From contig JAHDBQ010000041.1 of NCBI GenBank assembly GCA_020630305.1, positions 1 to 7,470 on the forward strand: a stretch of DNA of 7,470 nt, read 5' to 3'. The stretch is from Alphaproteobacteria bacterium (GTDB taxonomy: Bacteria > Pseudomonadota > Alphaproteobacteria > Rickettsiales > Rickettsiaceae). Shown here in pieces: positions 1-4,707 of the stretch (position 1 is the first letter of the stretch; every line of letters starts with the position of its first letter). A program made the position numbers and the translations under genes. Below the pieces are notes generated by a model. That model did not search any database. It was given only the letters and a program-made list of their open reading frames with translations, and was not told the DNA's origin.

Positions 1-89
1 ATTTATTAAGTATATTGGTGTATTATCAATATATGTTGTAGTTATTAATTGTCTTTATGTTTAAAGTAAAATAAAATTGTGCGCTGTAG

Positions 90-111
90 ATCACTTTGCT
101 TTTTTAGTGAT
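90..111. repeat. Inverted repeat upstream of the first ankyrin gene
   Basis: ATCACT (90-95) and AGTGAT (106-111) form a perfect 6-bp dyad around a 10-base T-rich spacer. The dyad ends just before the extended -10 box of the following gene, so it could be an operator covering the -35/spacer zone. It could also be the end of a transcript entering from the left. No clear T-run follows the stem, so a terminator is less likely. A 6-bp dyad in AT-rich DNA can occur by chance. Confidence 0.3.
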
Positions 112-112
112 T

Positions 113-121
113 TGCTATAAT
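113..121 (+). promoter_or_regulatory. Extended -10 promoter for the ankyrin gene at 146
   Basis: TGCTATAAT matches the extended -10 consensus TGnTATAAT exactly. No good -35 box lies 16-18 bp upstream, which is typical of extended -10 promoters. Transcription would start near 128 and give a leader of about 18 nt that contains the AGGAGG ribosome-binding site. Position and match are seen directly; activity is inferred. Confidence 0.55.
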
Positions 122-131
122 AATTTTATGC

Positions 132-137
132 AGGAGG
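132..137 (+). promoter_or_regulatory. Strong Shine-Dalgarno that fixes the GTG start
   Basis: AGGAGG lies 8 nt upstream of GTG 146-148. An in-frame TGA sits immediately before that GTG (143-145), so no longer in-frame protein is possible. The nearby GTG at 142 meets a stop after two codons. The site therefore decides the start at 146. Confidence 0.8.
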
Positions 138-145
138 GAAGGTGA

Positions 146-1354
146 GTGTCTAAGAAAATTATTGCTGGAAAAGTTATACACCCAATGAATGGTCAAAAAG
201 TTTGTGTTAGAAAATTAGATAGCAAATTCTATTTAAAGCTAGCAACCGAAAATAGTAGTATATTATTTTATAATGAGCACTTTAATCCCTTGTTGGATAT
301 GTATGTGCAGCATGTGAAAGATTATATTGAAGATAATTGTCCAAATTTATCCCAAGAGAATAGCAGAAAATTACTGGCAACCCTTAATAAAGAAGAGGTT
401 GTTTTTAGAGATGTGTATAAAATATGTCATGATTTGCAATATCATTACAGAGATTTTTTATCAGATATGCTGGGAACTATCTTAGTAAATAATCACAAGT
501 ATTTATTTGGTTTGATTTTGGATTGGGAGTTTATGTCTGAAGATAGGATGTTTCCTATGCAACTTGCTTTAAAATATGATAATACAGAATTTGTGAAGGT
601 TGCCTTAAAAAAAGGCTATGATTATAATGAAGAAGATATAAATGGCATGAACATGGTGCATTCTGCAGTATTATTTGATAGCATTAATTCTTTGCAGATG
701 ATTTTGAATTATGATGCGTATCAAGATTATATTCCAGAATTAATTAATGCCCAAGATGACTATGGATCAACTCCGCTGCATATTGCTGCTCAATTTAAGA
801 AAAATGATATATTAAATTTGTTGCTTGAAAAAGAAGCTAAATTAAACATTCAGGACTTGGCTGGCAAGACTCCATTATTTTTAGCTTGCGAATATGGAAA
901 TTTAGATGCTCTGGATAAACTAATTAATAAAGGAGCGGATCTTAATATTAAGACCAGCTCAGATCATTCTGCGCTTCATGCATGTATATTTTCTAAATAC
1001 AAGCTAGAAATAGCTGAAAAATTAATTTCGGCAGGAGCTAAAACTAATCAAGTTGATAGAAACAGTAATACTCCTTTAATGGCCTTGAAGGCAAAAATAA
1101 ATTATGATATTCAAGATAGGATAGAGGTTGCTAAAGAAGATAAGCAGTTGCTAGAGTTATTTGAAAACAGTTTCTTGAAGATGAAGCATGATGAAATTAT
1201 TAATATGCCAGCGATAGATTTATTGCTGGGTGATGATTGCTGCGATGAGAATTATAATCCTGATGAAGTTTTTCCTAAGCTAGGAGAAAGCGGTGAGTGC
1301 GTTGTTGTTTTTAACGACAGTGCTGAGTGCCAGGCTTCATCTGAGATTGCATAA
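146..1354 (+). CDS. Ankyrin-repeat protein, 402 aa, GTG start
   Basis: No family beyond ankyrin repeats is recognised. Residues 1-130 form a non-ankyrin N-terminal region with no signal peptide or membrane segment. Ankyrin-like units follow at about 134-163, 167-203 (degenerate), 206-238 (TPLHIAAQF, then NILNLLL-type helix), 239-271 (TPLFLACEYGN, KGADLNI), 273-305 (SALHACIF, SAGAKTNQ) and a partial one from 307 (NTPLMAL). The C-terminal 45 residues are acidic, with a CC pair at 365-366 and further cysteines at 384 and 395. Ankyrin stacks bind proteins. In intracellular bacteria such proteins are often secreted host-interacting effectors, but nothing here proves secretion. The gene has its own extended -10 promoter and an AGGAGG site, and appears to be monocistronic, since the next gene has a separate -10 box. 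It is distinct from the much longer ankyrin gene at 4708. The family call is firm; the function is unknown. Confidence 0.9.
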   Translation: MSKKIIAGKVIHPMNGQKVCVRKLDSKFYLKLATENSSILFYNEHFNPLLDMYVQHVKDYIEDNCPNLSQENSRKLLATLNKEEVVFRDVYKICHDLQYHYRDFLSDMLGTILVNNHKYLFGLILDWEFMSEDRMFPMQLALKYDNTEFVKVALKKGYDYNEEDINGMNMVHSAVLFDSINSLQMILNYDAYQDYIPELINAQDDYGSTPLHIAAQFKKNDILNLLLEKEAKLNIQDLAGKTPLFLACEYGNLDALDKLINKGADLNIKTSSDHSALHACIFSKYKLEIAEKLISAGAKTNQVDRNSNTPLMALKAKINYDIQDRIEVAKEDKQLLELFENSFLKMKHDEIINMPAIDLLLGDDCCDENYNPDEVFPKLGESGECVVVFNDSAECQASSEIA

Positions 1355-1414
1355 ATAAGCGTGATAGTAATTTGCTAAATGCTGTAATAGCTTATGGTAA
1401 ATAATATAATTATC

Positions 1415-1423
1415 TGTTATAAT
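1415..1423 (+). promoter_or_regulatory. Extended -10 promoter for the reductase gene
   Basis: TGTTATAAT matches TGnTATAAT, with no convincing -35 element upstream. Transcription would begin near 1430, leaving a leader of about 29 nt before the ATG at 1459. A second TATAAT at 1405-1410 lacks the TG extension. Together with the box at 113-121 this gives two genes in the window with the same promoter style. Confidence 0.45.
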
Positions 1424-1444
1424 CCTGCTTAGTTAAAGTAAAAT

Positions 1445-1462
1445 ATGTTAAAAAAAATATGA
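1445..1462 (+). other. Five-codon leader ORF overlapping the reductase start
   Basis: ATG 1445 opens MLKKI and stops at TGA 1460-1462, overlapping the reductase ATG (1459-1461) in an ATGA arrangement. The reductase start has no clear Shine-Dalgarno of its own, so coupled initiation from this mini-ORF is possible. A run of eight A residues (1450-1457) lies inside it, and transcript slippage adding one A would join the two frames. It may equally be chance in A-rich DNA. Confidence 0.25.
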
Positions 1463-2469
1463 AAAAAGATGTAGCTATTATTGGTGCTGGACCGGTTGGA
1501 ATATTTAGTGTTTTTCAGGCTGGAATGCTTGGCATGAGCTCTGTCGTTATTGACTCTCTAGAGGTGATTGGTGGGCAATGCTCTGCGCTGTATCCTGAAA
1601 AGCCTATATATGATATTCCCGGCTATCCAAGTATTAGCGCCCAATTGCTGATTAATAATTTGACTAAGCAAGCAGAGCCATTCAATCCTGAATATTTACT
1701 CAATCGCCAGGTCAACTCTCTTGTTCAAGAAAGTAATAGATTTATTTTAAATACAAGCTCTGGCGATGTTATAGAATCTAAGATTGTACTTATTGCTGCA
1801 GGAGCAGGGTGCTTTGGACCAAATAGGCCGCCGCTTGAGAACATCACGGCATATGAGGGTAAGTCTGTCTTTTATATGGTAAAAAAACGCGAAGCTATGG
1901 CCGGCAAAAAAATTGTTGTTGCCGGCGGTGGGGACTCAGCTCTTGATTGGGCGATATCACTTTCTGATATTGCTGATGTCACTATCGTTCATAGACGCAA
2001 GAAGTTTAGAGCAGCGCCCGCAAGTATCGGGAAAATTCAGGAATTAGAAGTTGCTGGCAAAATAAAGTTGGTCACTGATTATCAGCTTGACTCCTTGCAA
2101 GGAGAAGGTGGAAATTTAAGCGCGGTAATAGTTAGAGATCTGGATGGAAAGCTAAGAGAAATTGAAGCGGAAATATTATTACCATTTTTTGGTCTTTCGC
2201 AGGATCTTGGACCAATTTTAAAATTTGGTTTAGATACGCAAAATAATTATATCAAGGTTTCGCAGCCAAGCTACGAAAGCAGTATTAATGGTATTTATGC
2301 GGTTGGAGATGTGGCGAAATATCCAGGCAAATTAAAGCTAATCCTAACTGGCTTTGCGGAAGTTTCGTCTGCGCTGCATCATTCTTATTCTAGGGTGTTT
2401 GAAGGTAAGGCGTTGCATTTCGAATATTCTACTTCAAAAGGAGTAGGATCTGATTCAGAAGTAATATAA
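1459..2469 (+). CDS. Ferredoxin-NADP+ reductase, thioredoxin-reductase-like (FNR type 2)
   Basis: This cytosolic flavoenzyme moves electrons between NADPH and ferredoxin, in such bacteria mainly to feed Fe-S cluster assembly and other ferredoxin-dependent steps. At 336 aa it has normal full length for the family. The FAD-binding GAGPVG lies at residues 9-14, and the conserved GGQCSALYPEKPIYDIPG segment at 38-55. The NADPH Rossmann motif GGGDSALDWA is at 156-165, with HRRKKFRA at 178-185 suited to the 2'-phosphate. The second FAD motif AVGDVAKYPGK is at 281-291, and the STSKG motif near the C terminus is typical of this type. The redox CxxC of true thioredoxin reductase is absent: the only cysteines are C41 and C118. 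Start ATG 1459 puts the FAD motif at the usual distance from the N terminus. The ribosome-binding site is weak. No operon partner is evident, since the neighbours are unrelated. Confidence 0.93.
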   Translation: MKKDVAIIGAGPVGIFSVFQAGMLGMSSVVIDSLEVIGGQCSALYPEKPIYDIPGYPSISAQLLINNLTKQAEPFNPEYLLNRQVNSLVQESNRFILNTSSGDVIESKIVLIAAGAGCFGPNRPPLENITAYEGKSVFYMVKKREAMAGKKIVVAGGGDSALDWAISLSDIADVTIVHRRKKFRAAPASIGKIQELEVAGKIKLVTDYQLDSLQGEGGNLSAVIVRDLDGKLREIEAEILLPFFGLSQDLGPILKFGLDTQNNYIKVSQPSYESSINGIYAVGDVAKYPGKLKLILTGFAEVSSALHHSYSRVFEGKALHFEYSTSKGVGSDSEVI

Positions 2470-2482
2470 TTTTTTTTGATTA

Positions 2483-2515
2483 GTCAATATTCATTGACCC
2501 TAGCGTCTAGATGCT
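2483..2515. repeat. Two adjacent small palindromes between reductase and orphan gene
   Basis: GTCAAT (2483-2488) and ATTGAC (2493-2498) form a perfect 6-bp stem with a 4-base loop. Immediately after it, AGCGTCTAGATGCT (2502-2515) is a near-perfect palindrome with one G-T mismatch. Neither is followed by a T-run on the + strand; the T8 run (2471-2478) lies before the first stem. They are therefore not standard terminators. They could be an mRNA-end stabilising structure or operators for the gene at 2555. Confidence 0.35.
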
Positions 2516-2543
2516 TTACTTTGAAATAGTATAACTAAATTAT

Positions 2544-2548
2544 GGGAG
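2544..2548 (+). promoter_or_regulatory. Shine-Dalgarno for the 93-aa orphan
   Basis: GGGAG lies 6 nt before ATG 2555. This supports translation of the short ORF at this start and is part of the reason for calling it a gene rather than noise. A TATAAC (2530-2535) just upstream could be a -10 box but has no good -35 partner. Confidence 0.6.
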
Positions 2549-2554
2549 AAACTA

Positions 2555-2836
2555 ATGAAAAATAAAAAGAGTGATGCAAATTCTAGTGAGTCAGTATGGA
2601 CGGATGTTTCAATGAGTGAGTCTTTTGAAGAAAAGAAGGTTGAGCTTATAAATCCTGCAACTTTCATTGTTAACAATTGCACAACTAATTCTGATATGTC
2701 TAAGCTTAAAGTTGATTTTGATCCTAATTCAATAATTTTTCTTCACGAAGATAGCAAGCTATATTTGATAACTGCTACAATTGATTTTGAAATGCTTAAT
2801 ATGAACGCTGATTTGCTTGGTAATCACGAGTTATAA
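2555..2836 (+). CDS. Small acidic hypothetical protein, 93 aa
   Basis: The protein is not recognised. It is acidic (about twice as many Asp/Glu as Lys), with no signal peptide, membrane helix, ankyrin repeat or metal-binding cysteine pattern. The N-terminal 26 residues are polar and Ser/Glu-rich and probably disordered. Residues 30-85 alternate hydrophobic and polar positions (for example FIVNNC, SIIFLHE, LYLITATIDFEM), suggesting a small beta-rich fold. A good Shine-Dalgarno and codon use like its neighbours support a real gene. It stands 85 bp after the reductase and converges on the protease, with about 100 bp between the two stops. It could be an inhibitor or partner of a neighbour, but nothing in the sequence shows that. 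Confidence 0.65.
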   Translation: MKNKKSDANSSESVWTDVSMSESFEEKKVELINPATFIVNNCTTNSDMSKLKVDFDPNSIIFLHEDSKLYLITATIDFEMLNMNADLLGNHEL

Positions 2837-2890
2837 AGCGTAGAAAATCAGGTGCTGGAAATAAGACCTTAGTTAAAATATAATGGTGTT

Positions 2891-2923
2891 AAAAAGTGTA
2901 GCTAACTAAATAACTCTTGCTAC
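2891..2923 (-). terminator. Possible weak terminator of the protease gene
   Basis: Reading the minus strand downstream of the protease stop, GTAGC (2923-2919) can pair with GCTAC (2902-2898) across a 16-base loop, followed by ACTTTTT (2897-2891). The stem is short and the loop long, so it would be weak at best. The whole gap 2837-2937 holds no other convincing element. Confidence 0.25.
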
Positions 2924-2937
2924 TAAATAGCTCAGTG

Positions 2938-4455
2938 CTAATTTTTCACTTCTGTATTTTGTTGTTCATTTTTAATGGGAGTGGTTGGAGCTGGGGTAGC
3001 ATCTTGTTCCTCTACTTCCCATTCGAATTTTGTAGGATTATATTTCAGCATTCTTGGCTTAGTGTCTATGCTATCGAACATTATATCTTGCATTAAATCT
3101 TCTTGGACAGATAAAAACGCTCCGTTTAAAAGCTGAAAATCAGGGTAATATGGTTGATAATTTTTATATTCAAGATGCACATATTTGCTTTTAATTGCAT
3201 TTAGTGATATGTTCCTCATATCGTCTAAAGATCTCACCAGCTTCTTATTAAGCGCCTTAACCAGAACGCGGTAGTTGCTCTTGTTGTTTTGATAAAATGC
3301 CTGAGGAATGCTGCTGAAGCTACTACCGTTTTGTACGTTAGTTAATGCTACGCGGCCAAGAGGTATGCCATATTTTGCAGCAACAAAATCATCTGATTCG
3401 AAGAAAATACCGCCAGCGAAATCCCACATTTTTTTTACTTTGTAACCATTAATATCGTACAGGGCTATTTCGATATCTATCTCGCTGCCATTTCTAATTA
3501 CGGTGATATTTGCACTAGCTGAATCTGACGCGCTCATTTCAAGATCAAGCAGCGCAAGGTCAGCATTTATCTTTTTGCCATTTATTTTCCATAAAATATC
3601 ACCAGCTTTTAATTTGCCTTCCGCCGGGCTACCTGGGATAAGCGATCCTACAGTGATAACTCTGTTACGAGCATTCGGGAATTCCTTTATGTAGGAGTCC
3701 ATTTTACCCTTTGGAAAACTGCGATGTTTTGTGGCTTTGTCTAGTGAATAAAGTTCCGTAATTACACCAATATGTTTTCTTTTGGGATCTTTGCCATCTT
3801 GCAAATACTTTAGTATATACTGTACATAATCACCCTTTAGGGCAATAGCATAGCTTTTCCCACCACCATAAAGAACTCCGACAGCCTTGTTGTCTTTATT
3901 TAATATTGGCGAACCGCTAGAGCCACCAGCTGAGTTCATGTTTATAACATAAGAGCCTTGAGGCATTTCGCCATTTATATTAAATAATTCCGATAAATAG
4001 CCGCTGTGAAAAGAGAACCCTTGTCCCTCTGAGTTACCAACTATGAATACTTCAGTGCCAAGTTCTGGTTTTTTGCTAGTGAATTCTACCACTTCAAATT
4101 CTACAGGTAGGTCTTTCGGGTCAATTTTTAGAATCGCTACATCTACATATTGATCGTAATATGCAAGCTTAGCTTCTGCTTGCTGGCCATTATGGAAGGT
4201 AACAAAATATGTTCCTGTGCACGCCCTTCCCACCACGTGGTTGTTAGTGATTAAAAATCCATTTTTGCTATCAACGATAAACCCCGTACCCGTCCAGCTA
4301 CCTGTAGAAGAGTAAGCGGAAACCGGCACTCTGCTGGTAATAGTGACAATTGATTTGCGCACTTTGTCGATTGATTTTTTATCTTGCACGCTAGCGTTTG
4401 CAGTTAAATAAACGCAGCAAACTGCAAGAATAATAATATTTTTAATGAATTTCAT
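2938..4455 (-). CDS. Exported HtrA/DegP-like serine protease resembling Nma111/DEGP7
   Basis: A 505-aa trypsin-like protease predicted to act outside the cytoplasm. Residues 1-21 are a signal peptide: basic KFIKN, a hydrophobic stretch, then ANA before SVQ (signal peptidase I type; the LAVCC cysteines do not form a good lipobox). The protease domain spans about 30-220. His73 is in TNNHVVG, Asp105 in DVAILKID, and Ser180 in GGSSGSP (178-183), which replaces the GNSGGP of common DegP. A first PDZ lies at about 265-335 (GSPAEGKLKAGDILWKING), followed by a divergent second PDZ-like region at about 345-435. The tail from 483 is Pro/Gln/Thr-rich and likely disordered. The GGSSGSP nucleophile motif, the strand after the protease domain and the PDZ pair recall eukaryotic Nma111/DEGP7 (recalled from family knowledge, not searched). 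AGGG lies 6 nt before the ATG. All three catalytic residues are intact, so activity is expected; its substrate is unknown. It is transcribed divergently from the large ankyrin gene. Confidence 0.9.
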   Translation of the reverse strand: MKFIKNIIILAVCCVYLTANASVQDKKSIDKVRKSIVTITSRVPVSAYSSTGSWTGTGFIVDSKNGFLITNNHVVGRACTGTYFVTFHNGQQAEAKLAYYDQYVDVAILKIDPKDLPVEFEVVEFTSKKPELGTEVFIVGNSEGQGFSFHSGYLSELFNINGEMPQGSYVINMNSAGGSSGSPILNKDNKAVGVLYGGGKSYAIALKGDYVQYILKYLQDGKDPKRKHIGVITELYSLDKATKHRSFPKGKMDSYIKEFPNARNRVITVGSLIPGSPAEGKLKAGDILWKINGKKINADLALLDLEMSASDSASANITVIRNGSEIDIEIALYDINGYKVKKMWDFAGGIFFESDDFVAAKYGIPLGRVALTNVQNGSSFSSIPQAFYQNNKSNYRVLVKALNKKLVRSLDDMRNISLNAIKSKYVHLEYKNYQPYYPDFQLLNGAFLSVQEDLMQDIMFDSIDTKPRMLKYNPTKFEWEVEEQDATPAPTTPIKNEQQNTEVKN

Positions 4456-4461
4456 ATGTAA

Positions 4462-4465
4462 CCCT
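4462..4465 (-). promoter_or_regulatory. Shine-Dalgarno of the protease gene
   Basis: On the minus strand AGGG (4465-4462) stands 6 nt before the ATG (4455-4453). This supports the start that also yields a complete signal peptide. Confidence 0.5.
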
Positions 4466-4515
4466 AGTTTGAAATGGCGATATTTTTAGCTTCTTGGTAA
4501 ATTTACTAAAGCTGC

Positions 4516-4547
4516 ATTGTAATATCTTCTAATTGTAATATCTTCTA
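4516..4547. repeat. Perfect 16-bp tandem repeat, two copies
   Basis: ATTGTAATATCTTCTA occurs at 4516-4531 and again at 4532-4547 with no spacer. It lies in the predicted 5' leader of the protease mRNA, directly downstream of its inferred start site, and its right end enters the inverted repeat at 4543-4570. It could be a doubled regulator site, an RNA element in the leader, or a slippage product. Confidence 0.85.
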
Positions 4548-4570
4548 GGATAATAATTTTATTCCTAGAA
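4543..4570. promoter_or_regulatory. Candidate operator: 8-bp inverted repeat over the protease promoter
   Basis: TTCTAGGA (4543-4550) and TCCTAGAA (4563-4570) are perfect inverted 8-mers separated by 12 bp, so the half-site centres are 20 bp apart, about two helical turns. The left arm touches the inferred -10 box and start of the protease promoter, and the right arm lies in its spacer next to the -35 box. This geometry suits a dimeric repressor. No T-run follows on either strand to suggest a terminator. Confidence 0.5.
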
Positions 4571-4578
4571 TATGTCAA
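4550..4578 (-). promoter_or_regulatory. Sigma-70-type promoter of the protease gene
   Basis: On the minus strand TTGACA (4578-4573) is a perfect -35 hexamer, followed by a 17-bp spacer and TATTAT (4555-4550), which matches the -10 consensus at five of six bases. Transcription would start near 4543, giving a leader of nearly 90 nt that contains the 16-bp tandem repeat. Confidence 0.6.
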
Positions 4579-4625
4579 ATATAATTTTGGATATCAGCCA
4601 AATTCACAAAACATTAAAACAAATT

Positions 4626-4652
4626 AATCAATATCTTGACAGTTCATTGATT
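4626..4652. promoter_or_regulatory. Candidate operator: 7-bp inverted repeat flanking the ankyrin-gene -35 box
   Basis: AATCAAT (4626-4632) and ATTGATT (4646-4652) form a perfect dyad with a 13-bp spacer that encloses TTGACA (4636-4641). Half-site centres are 20 bp apart, the same as in the protease-side dyad, though the half-site sequences differ. The arms are AT-rich, so chance is a real alternative. Confidence 0.35.
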
Positions 4653-4663
4653 TATGATATAAT
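4636..4663 (+). promoter_or_regulatory. Consensus sigma-70 promoter for the large ankyrin gene
   Basis: TTGACA (4636-4641), a 16-bp spacer and TATAAT (4658-4663): both hexamers match the consensus exactly and the spacer is one base under optimum. Transcription would start near 4670, giving a leader of about 38 nt. This is the strongest promoter in the window and implies high basal expression unless it is repressed. Confidence 0.75.
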
Positions 4664-4696
4664 GCACTAAAATAAATTAATATTTTAAATTAAATT

Positions 4697-4701
4697 AGGT
4701 G
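4697..4701 (+). promoter_or_regulatory. Shine-Dalgarno of the large ankyrin gene
   Basis: AGGTG lies 6 nt before ATG 4708 and downstream of the predicted transcription start. This supports ATG 4708 as the start codon. Confidence 0.6.
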
Positions 4702-4707
4702 CTTACT

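Noticed and set aside
2471..2498. T-run plus hairpin after the reductase as an intrinsic terminator
   Set aside because: The T-run precedes the stem on the + strand, and on the minus strand the stem is followed by A residues, so neither direction has the stem-then-U order.
2500..2682. 60-aa minus-strand open frame over the start of the orphan gene
   Set aside because: It has a biased Ser/Phe composition and no ribosome-binding site, and it overlaps the better-supported + strand gene at 2555 with its Shine-Dalgarno.
2926..2940. TAGCTCAG-like motif resembling the D-arm (box A) of a tRNA
   Set aside because: There is no matching GTTCGAATC-type T-arm, acceptor stem or anticodon arm within tRNA distance, and the segment runs into the end of the protease gene.
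3503..3694. 63-aa + strand open frame inside the protease gene
   Set aside because: It is antisense to the PDZ-coding part of the protease and has no start signal or recognisable protein character.
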